The notes beneath the pieces are model-generated. The model was not told where the DNA came from, ran no database searches, and saw only the letters and a list, made by a program, of their open reading frames with translations. Source: Pseudomonas sp. PDM15 (GTDB lineage Bacteria > Pseudomonadota > Gammaproteobacteria > Pseudomonadales > Pseudomonadaceae). From it: DNA of 64,000 bases. This document shows, one piece after another, positions 27,025 through 35,323 of the stretch. The stretch lies in assembly GCF_014851565.1 (NCBI RefSeq), contig NZ_JACVAA010000001.1, positions 1 through 64,000 of the forward strand, read 5' to 3'. How positions within the stretch are numbered: position 1 is the stretch's first letter; each line of letters starts with the position of its first letter. The position numbers and the translations under genes are program-made.

Positions 27025-28301
27025 CAGGCGCTGAAGCGGCCGAGCAGCGGCGCCGGGCGCGCGGCTTCCTTGGCCAGCAGCAGCTGGGCGGTGCCGATGC
27101 TGCGTTCGAGGAAGCCGCCCTCGCAGTAGCACAGGTAGAACTCCCACAGCCGGTAGAAGTATTCGTCGTAGCCCAGCTGCTCCAGCTGGTGGCGGGCGCG
27201 GCGCAGGTTGTCGTGCCACAGGCGCAGGGTGCGCGCGTAGTGCAGGCCGAAGTCCTCCATGTGGTGCAGGTTCATGTCCGTTTCCTCTGTCACCACCTGC
27301 AACAGCTTGTGCACCGAGGGCAGGGCGCCGCCGGGGAAGATGTAGCGCTGGATGAAGTCCACCGAGCGGCACGCCTGCTCGTAGCGCTGGTCACGGATGG
27401 TGATGCTCTGCAGCAGCATCAGCCCGTCGGCCTTGAGCAGGCGGCTGCACTGGCGGAAATAGTCGGGCAGGTAACGATGGCCGACGGCCTCGACCATCTC
27501 GATGGACACCAGCTTGTCGTACTGACCCTCGAGGTCGCGATAGTCCTCCAGCAGCAGGGTGACGCGCTGCTGCAGCCCCTGTTCCTCGATGCGCTGGCGG
27601 GTGTAGTCGTACTGTTCGCGCGACAGGGTGGTGGTGGTCACCCGGCAGCCGTAGTGGGTGGCGGCGTAGATGGCCATGCTGCCCCAGCCGGTTCCGATCT
27701 CCAGCAGATGGTCCTCGGGGCGCAGGGCGAGCTTCTGGCAGATGCGCTCGAGCTTGTTCAGCTGGGCCTGTTCCAGGCTGTCGTCGGCAGCCTCGAACAT
27801 GGCCGCGGAGTACATCATGGTCGGGTCGAGCATCTGCTCGAACAGCTGATTGCCGAGGTCGTAGTGGGCGGCGATATTGCGGCGCGAGCCCGCGCGGGTG
27901 TTGCGATTCAGCCAGTGCAAACCCTGCATCAGCGGGCGGCCGAAGAGCAGCGCCAGGCCACGCTCCATGCCGTCCAGCACATCGAGGTTGGCGACGAACA
28001 GGCGGATCACCGCGGTCAGGTCCGGGCTGCTCCAGTAGCCGTGGATATAGGCCTCGCCCGAGCCGATCGAGCCATTGCCGGCCACCAGCGCCCACAGCGC
28101 CGGATCGAGCACCTCGATCTCCGCGTGCAGGCTGGCGCCGTCCCGGCCGAACTCCAGGCGTTCGCCATTCTCCAGCACGCTGAGCCGGCCGTGGCGCAGC
28201 TGGCCGAGCTGGCGCAGTACCAGGCGGCGCAGCAGCCCGGCGCCCAGGCCGTTGCCGCTGCGTACGCTGCTCTTGGCGGATATCAGGTCAGGACTTTTCA
28301 T
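27024..28301 (-). CDS. Cfa-family SAM-dependent fatty-acid methyltransferase
   Basis: A 425-aa protein of the cyclopropane-fatty-acid synthase family, which transfers a methyl or methylene group from SAM to double bonds of phospholipid acyl chains. The SAM-binding motif is LEIGTGWGSMA, followed by SREQYDYTRQR, the IEMVEAVGHR segment and the C-terminal YCEGGF motif. It is 40 residues longer than E. coli Cfa at the N-terminus. Its neighbours (flavin oxidoreductase, DUF1365, SDR, photolyase) are the companions of methylases made under light or singlet-oxygen stress rather than of stationary-phase Cfa, so the product may be a methylated or furan fatty acid. It overlaps the DUF1365 gene by 14 bp. 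Confidence 0.85.
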   Translation of the reverse strand: MKSPDLISAKSSVRSGNGLGAGLLRRLVLRQLGQLRHGRLSVLENGERLEFGRDGASLHAEIEVLDPALWALVAGNGSIGSGEAYIHGYWSSPDLTAVIRLFVANLDVLDGMERGLALLFGRPLMQGLHWLNRNTRAGSRRNIAAHYDLGNQLFEQMLDPTMMYSAAMFEAADDSLEQAQLNKLERICQKLALRPEDHLLEIGTGWGSMAIYAATHYGCRVTTTTLSREQYDYTRQRIEEQGLQQRVTLLLEDYRDLEGQYDKLVSIEMVEAVGHRYLPDYFRQCSRLLKADGLMLLQSITIRDQRYEQACRSVDFIQRYIFPGGALPSVHKLLQVVTEETDMNLHHMEDFGLHYARTLRLWHDNLRRARHQLEQLGYDEYFYRLWEFYLCYCEGGFLERSIGTAQLLLAKEAARPAPLLGRFSA

Positions 28302-29079
28302 GGCGGGGCTCCAGTAAGGCGGTGGGGCGCTCGTCATCTGCGGCGCGGTGGTCGAACAGCGGCATGCGCTTGAGCAGCAGGCGCAGGGCCTGCCAATAGA
28401 TGGCCAGCAGGGTCTTGGCCGTCATCCAGGGAAAACTCAGCAGGTGGCGGTGCAGGCTGGCGCGGCTCAGCTCGATGCGGCCCAGGCCGAGGCCGGCCTC
28501 GAACAGTCGGTCCGCGCCTTGCCAGTCCTCCATGTGGATGCGCAGGTGCTCGCCGGGCGGGGCGAAGCGCATGCGGTATTCCACATCGCGGGGCAGGAAG
28601 GGCGAGACATGGAAGGCCTTGGCCACCCGTTGCCGCGACTCGCCCTCGGCATGTGCCGGCAGCACGTAGTGATAGCGCTGGCGCCAGGGCGTGTTGCTCA
28701 CTTCGCAGAGGATCGCCGCCAGGCGGCCGTCCGCCTCGAAGCAGTAGAAGAAGCTGGCCGGGTTGAAGGCCAGGCCCCAGCTGCGCGGCTGGGTCAGCAG
28801 GCAGATGCGGCCCTGCGGCGCATGGCCCAGGGCCTGTGCGACGCATTGGCGAACCGCCTGCTGCAGCGCCAGGCCGGTGCCGGTGAGGTGCGGCAGGTAA
28901 TCACTCTCGCGAAACGCAAAGGGCGCCCAGCGCGAGCGGCCGGCCAGGGGCGAGAGCGCGAGCACTTCGTCTTGCTCAGCCAGGTCCAGGTAGAGCATGC
29001 CCATGCGATAGCGGAAGCCATGGCCGCGCGGCAGGTGCCGGCGGTGGCTGACCCAGCCCTGGTAGAGCGCGCTGTTCAC
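28288..29079 (-). CDS. DUF1365 protein
   Basis: A 263-aa member of DUF1365, a family found almost always between a flavin amine-oxidase-like gene and a Cfa-like gene, as here. The YxGWVSHRRHLPRGHGFRYR start and the FNPASFFYCF motif are diagnostic. The reaction is unknown; a part in fatty-acid methylation or desaturation is inferred from context. It overlaps both neighbours. Confidence 0.85.
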   Translation of the reverse strand: MNSALYQGWVSHRRHLPRGHGFRYRMGMLYLDLAEQDEVLALSPLAGRSRWAPFAFRESDYLPHLTGTGLALQQAVRQCVAQALGHAPQGRICLLTQPRSWGLAFNPASFFYCFEADGRLAAILCEVSNTPWRQRYHYVLPAHAEGESRQRVAKAFHVSPFLPRDVEYRMRFAPPGEHLRIHMEDWQGADRLFEAGLGLGRIELSRASLHRHLLSFPWMTAKTLLAIYWQALRLLLKRMPLFDHRAADDERPTALLEPRHEKS

Positions 29080-30323
29080 AGGTGCTCACCGAAGGCTTCG
29101 GCCACGCGCAACGCGCTGGCGACGCCGTCTTCATGGAAACCGTTGGCCCAGTAGGCACCGCAGAAGTAGCTGTGGTGCACGCCGTGCAGTTCGCGCCAGC
29201 GTTCCTGGGCGCGCAGGCCGGCCAGGCTGTATTGCGGATGGGCGTAGCGGTAGCGCCCGAGGATCTGCGCCGGGTCGATGGCGGCGGTCTGGTTGAGGCT
29301 GACGCAGAAGGTCCGCGGCGCCTCGATGCCCTGCAGGATGTTCATGTTGTAGGTCACCGCCGCCGGCTGTTCGGCGGGGCCGCCCAGGCGGTAGTTCCAG
29401 CTGGCCCAGGCCAGCTGGCGGCGTGGCAACAGGCGGGTGTCGGTGTGCAGCACCACCTCGTTGTCGGCGTAGCGCAGTGCGCCGAGGATGGCGCGCTCGG
29501 CCAGGGTCGGCGAGGCCAGCAGGTCCAGGGCCTGGTCGCTGTGGCAGGCGAACACGATGCGGTCGAAGCGTTCCACCCCCGCCGGGCTGTGCACGGTGAC
29601 GCCCTCGGCGTCGCGCTGCACGCGCTGCACCGGGCAGTTCAGGCGGATGTGCTCGGCGAAGCCGCTAGTCAGTGGTTCCACGTAGCTGCGCGAGCCGCCT
29701 TGGATGACCCGCCATTGGGGCCGTTGGCTGACCGACAGCAGGCCGTGGTTCTTGCAGAAGCGCACGAAGAACTGCAGGGGAAAGCCGAGCATGTCCTGCA
29801 GTGACATGGACCAGATGGCCGCGCCCATCGGCACGATGTAGTGCTGGATGAAGCGCTGGCCGTAACCGCGCTGCCGCAGGTACTCACCCAGCGTGGTGTC
29901 GCCGGCGATGCGGCTCGCGGCCAGGTCGGCCAGGGCTTCGCGATTGAAGCGCAGGATGTCGCGCAACATGCCCCAGAACGGCGGGCTGAGCAGGTTGCGG
30001 CGGCGGGCGAAGAGGCTGTTGAGGTTGTTGCCGTTGTATTCGTCGCCGCTCACCGGGTCGTGCACCGAGAAGCTCATCTCGGTAGGTTGCGAGGCAACCC
30101 CCAGCTTGTCCATGAGGCGGATGAAGTTGGGGTAGGTCCAGTCGTTGAACACGATGAAGCCGGTGTCGATGGCGTAGCTGCGCCCCTCCACCTGCACGTC
30201 GACCGTATGGGTATGGCCGCCGATCCAGTCGCCCGCCTCGAACACGGTGACCTCGTGCTGGCGCTGCAGCAGGTAGGCGCAGGTGAGGCCGGAAATACCA
30301 CCGCCGACGATGGCAACTTTCAT
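29076..30323 (-). CDS. FAD-dependent amine-oxidase-like oxidoreductase
   Basis: A 415-aa flavoprotein with the dinucleotide motif VGGGISGL at the N-terminus (residues 6-13), then EAGDWIGGHTHTVDV, which binds FAD ribose. In the family that accompanies Cfa and DUF1365 it is thought to oxidise acyl chains. The ATG at 30323 overlaps the SDR stop (ATGA); longer in-frame readings upstream fall inside the SDR gene and carry no motif. Confidence 0.85.
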   Translation of the reverse strand: MKVAIVGGGISGLTCAYLLQRQHEVTVFEAGDWIGGHTHTVDVQVEGRSYAIDTGFIVFNDWTYPNFIRLMDKLGVASQPTEMSFSVHDPVSGDEYNGNNLNSLFARRRNLLSPPFWGMLRDILRFNREALADLAASRIAGDTTLGEYLRQRGYGQRFIQHYIVPMGAAIWSMSLQDMLGFPLQFFVRFCKNHGLLSVSQRPQWRVIQGGSRSYVEPLTSGFAEHIRLNCPVQRVQRDAEGVTVHSPAGVERFDRIVFACHSDQALDLLASPTLAERAILGALRYADNEVVLHTDTRLLPRRQLAWASWNYRLGGPAEQPAAVTYNMNILQGIEAPRTFCVSLNQTAAIDPAQILGRYRYAHPQYSLAGLRAQERWRELHGVHHSYFCGAYWANGFHEDGVASALRVAEAFGEHL

Positions 30324-31069
30324 ACGGATTCCTTGCGGGCGAGGCGACGGCCGAGGGCCAGGCGCAGGCGGGCGGGTAGGTGGGCGAGCAGGCGCAGGAC
30401 GCCGATGAACAGGCCGGGGAAGGCGAGCTCCAGCGGGCGCCGCTCGAGGCGCGCGGCGATATGCCGAGCGGCGCGCTCGACCGGCCACAACATGGGCATG
30501 GGGAAGTCGTTGCGGCGGGTCAGCGGCGTATCGACGAAGCCGGGACTGACCAGGGTGATGTCGATCTCCGGCAGGTCCAGGCGCAGGGATTCGGCCAGGT
30601 AGCGCAGCGCGGCCTTGGACGCGCCATAGGCCCCGGCACGCGGCAGGGCCAGGTGCGTCACCGAGCTGCCCATCAGCACCAGGTGCGGAGCCTGGCCCAG
30701 GCGCAGCAGCGGCAGGGCGGCCTCGATGCAGTAGGCGGCGGACAGCAGGTTGCCGCGCACCACCCGCTCGACCAGGGCGGCCTCGAAATGCTGGGCGTCG
30801 ATGTACTCGCAAGTACCGGCGTTGAGTATCACCTGGTCCAGGGCGCCCCAGCGCTGGGCGATGCGTTCGCCGATCAGGCGTACCTGGTTGGCGTCGCCGA
30901 GGTCACCGGGCACCAGCAGCACCTGCTGCGGGTAACGCTGGGCGATCGCTCCGAGTGCCTCGGCGTTGCGGGCGCTCAGGGCCAGGCGTTCGCCGCGCTG
31001 CAGCAGCAGTTCGGCCAGCGCCGCGCCGATGCCGCTGCTGGCACCGGTGAGCCAGATGCGCCGGCTCAT
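30320..31069 (-). CDS. Short-chain dehydrogenase/reductase
   Basis: A classical SDR of 249 aa: cofactor motif TGASSGIG (residues 8-15), LNAG near residue 88, catalytic Ser in GSSVTHL and the active-site YGASK. The C-terminal ~45 residues contain basic and hydrophobic stretches that could attach it to the membrane. The substrate is unknown. It overlaps both neighbours by 4 nt. Confidence 0.88.
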   Translation of the reverse strand: MSRRIWLTGASSGIGAALAELLLQRGERLALSARNAEALGAIAQRYPQQVLLVPGDLGDANQVRLIGERIAQRWGALDQVILNAGTCEYIDAQHFEAALVERVVRGNLLSAAYCIEAALPLLRLGQAPHLVLMGSSVTHLALPRAGAYGASKAALRYLAESLRLDLPEIDITLVSPGFVDTPLTRRNDFPMPMLWPVERAARHIAARLERRPLELAFPGLFIGVLRLLAHLPARLRLALGRRLARKESV

Positions 31070-31488
31070 GCCAGCCTCCGCTTGAGCCAGGCGATGACCC
31101 CGCCCATGAGCGGCAAGTGCTCATAGAGCAGCGCGCCGGCGTCGAAATAGTCGCGGTGCTGGTAGACCTTGTCCCACCACAGCAGGTGCGAGCAGCCCTC
31201 CACGGCGATCGGTACGCCGCCGCGCAGGCGCGGGTGACGGAAGGTCATGGTCCAGCGCAGGTAACCCTCGCCGTCGGCGACCTGGTCGAAGCCGTGGAAC
31301 TCGAAGTGCAATTCCTGCACGTTGGCGTACAGCTCGGCGAAGTAGGCCCGCAGCGCGGGCAGGCCACGTACCTCGTGCAGCGGGTCGCGGAACAGGATGT
31401 CGTCGCTGTACAGCTCGCCGAGCCGCTGCAGATTACCGGCATCCAGGGCGGCGAAGCGCTGGGCGAAGTTACGCAGGAAGTCACTCAT
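31066..31488 (-). CDS. SnoaL-like (NTF2-fold) protein
   Basis: A 140-aa protein with the NTF2/SnoaL pattern: an N-terminal FAQRFAALDAGNLQRLGELY helix, DDILFRDPLHEVRG, and strands with FEFHGFDQVADGEGYLRW and MTFRHPRLRG. Such folds bind small hydrophobic molecules or act as isomerases. Nothing more specific can be said. It overlaps phrB by 8 nt and the SDR gene by 4 nt; ATG 31488 is chosen as the start of the fold. Confidence 0.8.
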   Translation of the reverse strand: MSDFLRNFAQRFAALDAGNLQRLGELYSDDILFRDPLHEVRGLPALRAYFAELYANVQELHFEFHGFDQVADGEGYLRWTMTFRHPRLRGGVPIAVEGCSHLLWWDKVYQHRDYFDAGALLYEHLPLMGGVIAWLKRRLA

Positions 31489-32920
31489 GGCCGCTCGCCT
31501 TCTTGGGTAGGTCGCGGAACGCGTTGAGGGCGCGCTCGCGGGAGGCGCCGAGATCGACCAGCGGCGCCGGATAGCCGGGTACGCCGAACAGCCCGCCACG
31601 AGCGGAGGGATCGTGGATGTCGTGCTTGTCCAGCTCCGCCAGCTCCGGCAGCCAGCGGCGAATGAAGCGGCCGTCCGGGTCGAACTTCTGCGACTGGCTG
31701 ACCGGGTTGAAGATGCGGAAGTAGGGCGCCGCGTCGGTGCCGGTGGAGGCGCTCCACTGCCAGCCACCGTTGTTGGCGGCCAGGTCGCCGTCGATCAGGT
31801 GGCGCATGAACCAGCGCTCGCCCTCGCGCCAGTCGATCAGCAGGTTCTTGGTCAGGAACATCGCCACCACCATGCGCAGGCGGTTGTGCATCCAGCCGGT
31901 GGCCAGCAGCTGGCGCATGGCGGCGTCGACCAGCGGGATGCCGGTGCGGCCCTGCTGCCAGGCGGCCAGCTCGTCGGGGGCGTGACGCCAGCGCAGTGCC
32001 TCGGTCTCCGTGCGGAAGGCGCGATGGCGGGAGACGCGGGGATAGCCGACCAGGATGTGCTTGTAGAACTCGCGCCAGAGCAGCTCGTTGATCCAGGTGA
32101 CGGCGCCGGGGTTGCCGGTCTCGAACTCGCCCTGGTTGCTGCGCAGGGCGGCATGCAGGCACTGGCGCGGCGAGATCGCGCCGCAGGCCAGGTAGGGCGA
32201 CATCTGGCTGGTGCCGTCCACGCCGGGGATGTCGCGGCGCTGCTGGTACCCGCTCAGCAGCTCGTCGGCGAACAGGGCCAGGCGCTCACGTGCGGCTTCC
32301 TCGCCGGCCGGCCAGTACTCGCGCAGGCTGGCTTCCGGGGTGGCGAAGCCTTCGATCGCGCCGGGAATGGCATCGCTGGCGATCTCCAGCGGTTGCTGCG
32401 GTGCAGGCATTGGCACCAGTGCCGGCAGGGCGCTGTGCAGGCGCTGGTAGCAGACCTTACGGAACTGACTGAACACCTGGAAGTAGCCGCCGGACTGGGT
32501 CAGCACGCTGCCGGGGCGGAAGAACAGCTGGTCCAGCCAGTGGTGGAAGGCCATGCCATGGCGACGCAGCTCGCGCTCCACCGCCTGGTCGCGGACCTGC
32601 TCGTGGATGCCGTATTCCTCGTTGACCCACACCCCAGCGATGTCGTGTTCGCGGCACAGCTCGGCCAGCACGGCGGGAGCGTCGCGCCAGCGTGGCGCCA
32701 CGCGGATCAGCAACGGCACGTTGAGCGCGGCCAGGCGTGGCTGCAGCTCGGCCAGGTTGCGCAGCCAGAAGTCGACCTTGCACGGCGCGTCGTCATGCTC
32801 GCGCCACTGCTCGGGGCTGATCAGGTACACGGCCAGGGTCGGGCCGGCGGCCATGGCGGCGGCCAGCGCGCTGTTGTCGGCTACGCGCAGGTCGCTGCGC
32901 AGCCACATCAGCTGGCGCAT
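31481..32920 (-). CDS. phrB: Deoxyribodipyrimidine photolyase (CPD, class I type)
   Basis: Uses blue light and FADH- to split cyclobutane pyrimidine dimers. The 479-aa protein has the N-terminal alpha/beta antenna domain (about 1-130) beginning LMWLRSDLRVADNSAL, and the C-terminal FAD domain with the CPD-photolyase blocks WINELLWREFYKHIL, TGIPLVDAAMRQL, TGWMHNRLRMVVAMFL and NNGGWQWSASTGTDAAPYFRIFNP. It overlaps the upstream regulator gene by 13 bp. The ATG at 32920 is the family start. Confidence 0.96.
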   Translation of the reverse strand: MRQLMWLRSDLRVADNSALAAAMAAGPTLAVYLISPEQWREHDDAPCKVDFWLRNLAELQPRLAALNVPLLIRVAPRWRDAPAVLAELCREHDIAGVWVNEEYGIHEQVRDQAVERELRRHGMAFHHWLDQLFFRPGSVLTQSGGYFQVFSQFRKVCYQRLHSALPALVPMPAPQQPLEIASDAIPGAIEGFATPEASLREYWPAGEEAARERLALFADELLSGYQQRRDIPGVDGTSQMSPYLACGAISPRQCLHAALRSNQGEFETGNPGAVTWINELLWREFYKHILVGYPRVSRHRAFRTETEALRWRHAPDELAAWQQGRTGIPLVDAAMRQLLATGWMHNRLRMVVAMFLTKNLLIDWREGERWFMRHLIDGDLAANNGGWQWSASTGTDAAPYFRIFNPVSQSQKFDPDGRFIRRWLPELAELDKHDIHDPSARGGLFGVPGYPAPLVDLGASRERALNAFRDLPKKASGHE

Positions 32921-33834
32921 GGCGCGTCCTCCAGCAGGCCCAGTTCGCGCAGGCGCTGCTCGGCCAGCAGCGGATCGGCGGCCAGATGTAGGCCATGCAG
33001 CTCCTCGGCATGGATGGTGGCGGCCGGGCCGGCCAGCAGCACGGGGATGGCGCAGGCCTCGAGCAGGCGCGGCAGCTGGTGGCGCAGCGGTGCGGCCAGG
33101 GCCTGGCTGGAGTACAGCAGCAGGGCGCGCGGGGCGATATGGTCCACCGCCTGCACCAGTTCGCTGGTCGGCACCGCCCAGTCCAGCACCTGCACCGGGC
33201 AGCCGGCGCTGTTGATCAGCCAGGCGCACAGCCACAGGCCGGGCTCCAGGTACAGGCCGGACTGGCTGGCCAGCAGCAGCGGCGCGCCGTTGTACTGGCG
33301 GTTGTCGTGGTACAGGCGCGCACCGAGCTTGCTACGCAGCCAGGAGTGGAAGAACACTTGCTCCAGCTGGGCGCCGAACGGCAGGTCGCGCCAGCGCCGG
33401 TCCAGCTCGGCCAGCAGCGGCAGGAGCAACTGGCGGCACAGGATCTGCGGCGGGTACAGCGACTGGGCGCGGTTGAAGGCCTCGTCCAGGCTGCGTTCGG
33501 CCTGGCGCGCCACGCTGTTGAGCATGGCCTGGCGCAGTTCGTCCCACACGCCGTTGCTGAGGGTTTCCGGCGGTGTGCTCTGCTCCAGCAGCTCCTTGAC
33601 CTGGCCGACGGCGACGCCGCGGTTGAGCCAGGTCAGCACCTGCTGGATGCGCTGCACCTGCTCGGGCGCATACAGGCGATGCCCCTTGGGCGTGCGGAAG
33701 GGCACCACCAGGCCGTAGCGCCGCTCCCAGGCGCGCAGGGTCACCGGGTTGACCCCGGTGGCGCGCGCCACGTCGCGGATCGGCAGGTAACCCAGGGCCA
33801 GGGCGCTGGGGTAGTCGACGGGGGTGTCGCTCAA
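32908..33834 (-). CDS. MerR-family regulator, CarH/LitR-like with degenerate cobalamin domain
   Basis: A 308-aa protein. Residues ~15-70 form a MerR winged helix (ARATGVNPVTLRAWERRYG, then RTPKGHRLYAPEQ) of the CarH/LitR type, and the rest follows the helical plus Rossmann plan of their cobalamin-binding region. The His that ligates cobalt in CarH (GERHELG segment) is not present; the aligned stretch reads SGLYLEPG. It therefore resembles class II LitR proteins of Pseudomonas, which act without adenosylcobalamin and take the light signal from a separate LOV protein. The start is a TTG overlapping the upstream stop (TTGA). It probably controls its own operon through the TTGTACAA sites. Confidence 0.85.
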   Translation of the reverse strand: MSDTPVDYPSALALGYLPIRDVARATGVNPVTLRAWERRYGLVVPFRTPKGHRLYAPEQVQRIQQVLTWLNRGVAVGQVKELLEQSTPPETLSNGVWDELRQAMLNSVARQAERSLDEAFNRAQSLYPPQILCRQLLLPLLAELDRRWRDLPFGAQLEQVFFHSWLRSKLGARLYHDNRQYNGAPLLLASQSGLYLEPGLWLCAWLINSAGCPVQVLDWAVPTSELVQAVDHIAPRALLLYSSQALAAPLRHQLPRLLEACAIPVLLAGPAATIHAEELHGLHLAADPLLAEQRLRELGLLEDAPCAS

Positions 33835-34781
33835 ATCGCATTCCTCAGGCTGAGATCGTCCGGGTACGGCTGCAGGTAGTCCTGGTTGGCCACGTAGGCA
33901 TCCGGATGACGATTGAAGTGGTGGCGCAGCAGGGTCAGCGGCACCACCAGCGGTATCACCCCGGTGCGGTACTGCTCGATCAGCCGCTGCAGCTCGGTGC
34001 GCTCGGCATCGCCGAGGTGCTGCTTGAGATGACCGCTGAGGTGCTGCAGCACATTGCTATGGGTGCCGCGGGTGGCCGGGCGGCTGAGCGCGTCCATCAG
34101 CTGACGGAAGTAGCGCGGCGCCAGGTCGACCAGATCCTGGTTCGAGAGGTTGCTGAGCAGCCGGCCGAGGGCCTTCTGCTGCTGCGGGTGGGTCGCCATC
34201 AGCAGGTACTTGTGGCGGGCATGGAAGTCGAGCAGGCCCTGTTGGCTCAAGCCGCCGGCGAGCAGGCGCTGCCAGCGGCCGTAGACGAACACCCGGTTGA
34301 GGAAGTTCTCGCGCAGCACCGGGTCGTGCAGGCGGCCTTCGTCTTCCAGCGGCAGCTCGGGGCGCTGCTGGTGCAGGCTGGCGGCGAACACGCCGCGGGT
34401 GGTGGCCTCGGCCAGGTGGCCGTTGTCACGGTACAGCTTGACCCGGTGCAGACCGCAGGACGGCGACTTGTGCATCAGCACGAAGCCACTGATGTCATCC
34501 AGCTCGCGGGCGACGCGGGCGCCCTGGTCGCGCAGCTCGGCGGTCAGGTCGCGACCATGTTCCTGGGGAACCAGCGCGCGGGGTGCATCGGCATCGCCAA
34601 CCAGGCGGATGGCCGGGCGCGGGGTGCCCAGGCCGATTGCCACTTCCGGGCAGACCGGGACCAGTTCGAAGTGTTCAGTCAGGACCTCGGTGCACAAGGC
34701 GGAGCGCTTGTGGCCGCCGTTGTAGCGCACCCGCTCGCCGAGCAGGCAGGCGCTGATGCCGAGCTTGAGACGATCACCCAT
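33831..34781 (-). CDS. DUF523-DUF1722 protein (YbgA-like fusion)
   Basis: A 316-aa two-domain protein. DUF523 occupies about residues 1-150, with GISACLLGERVRYNGGHKR and KSPSCGLHRVKLY. A YbgA/DUF1722 domain covers about 180-310, with LDFHARHKYLLMATHP. The same fusion lies beside photolyase and MerR genes in many pseudomonads. Function is unknown, though the conserved cysteines suggest metal or RNA thiolation chemistry. ATG 34781 follows GGGAGG at a normal distance and opens the DUF523 motif. It is the first gene of the operon, directly after the four palindromes. Confidence 0.85.
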   Translation of the reverse strand: MGDRLKLGISACLLGERVRYNGGHKRSALCTEVLTEHFELVPVCPEVAIGLGTPRPAIRLVGDADAPRALVPQEHGRDLTAELRDQGARVARELDDISGFVLMHKSPSCGLHRVKLYRDNGHLAEATTRGVFAASLHQQRPELPLEDEGRLHDPVLRENFLNRVFVYGRWQRLLAGGLSQQGLLDFHARHKYLLMATHPQQQKALGRLLSNLSNQDLVDLAPRYFRQLMDALSRPATRGTHSNVLQHLSGHLKQHLGDAERTELQRLIEQYRTGVIPLVVPLTLLRHHFNRHPDAYVANQDYLQPYPDDLSLRNAI

Positions 34782-34801
34782 GCGCACCTCCCATTGAAAA
34801 C

Positions 34802-34873
34802 TTGTACAAGGACTATGTGTTGTACAAGTAAACACTGGAATGCATGGTTGTACAAATAAATTGATTTGTACAA
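34802..34873 (-). promoter_or_regulatory. Operator array: four TTGTACAA palindromes before the photolyase/Cfa operon
   Basis: Perfect TTGTACAA palindromes occur at 34802-34809, 34820-34827, 34848-34855 and 34866-34873, with start-to-start distances of 18, 28 and 18 bp. They form two pairs of equal spacing. On the minus strand, TTGTAC of the third copy (34855-34850) can serve as a -35, and TTTACT (34832-34827) as a -10 with a 17-bp spacer, so bound protein would cover the promoter. The encoded MerR-type regulator is the obvious ligand. Confidence 0.75.
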
Positions 34874-35010
34874 GTTTTTGCAAGGGGCGCGAGTAAGGCC
34901 TGGAAGGCAGCGCAGCGCTGGCCACCCTAAGAGCGTGGATGCGTGTTTAGTACCCCGGTCGGATCAGGCGGCGCGCTGAGGAGCTGAAGCGGTAGGGCGG
35001 CCAGGATGGC

Positions 35011-35307
35011 TCAGGGGTAGCCGAGCAGCGCCTTGATCTGTGCCAGGTTGGCCTCGACCCAGCTACGGTCGATCGGCCCCCACTCGCGGATCAGGTAGTG
35101 GCCGGCATTGTTGCGTTCGCCGTCGTGCTGGACGAAGTCGCAGAGGATATCCAGCTCGGCCAGGGCCGCCAGGGTGTCCTGGGCGGTGCGCCGGGGCATG
35201 CCGGTGGCGGCCATCAGGGCCGGCACGCTGGTGGCACCGCCGCTGTCGATCAGCCAGGCCACGTACAGGCGGCGATAGAAGCTGGTCTTGGTCTTGCTCA
35301 CGTCCAC
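35011..35307 (-). CDS. Small winged-helix DNA-binding protein
   Basis: A 98-aa protein with a helix-turn-helix in SVPALMAATGMPRRTAQDTLAALAELDI (about residues 27-54), followed by a wing-like strand and a C-terminal helix. It is on the same strand as, and upstream of, the photolyase operon, and starts 17 bp after the SRPBCC gene. Whether it regulates either neighbour cannot be told. The 229-bp gap to the next gene holds the TTGTACAA array and a GC-rich stretch with no gene. Confidence 0.75.
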   Translation of the reverse strand: MDVSKTKTSFYRRLYVAWLIDSGGATSVPALMAATGMPRRTAQDTLAALAELDILCDFVQHDGERNNAGHYLIREWGPIDRSWVEANLAQIKALLGYP

Positions 35308-35323
35308 GGGTTTGCTCCTTGGC

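Noticed and set aside
34926-35010. Small gene in the space before the winged-helix gene
   Set aside because: The region is GC-rich with no start codon plus ribosome binding site and no recognisable product.
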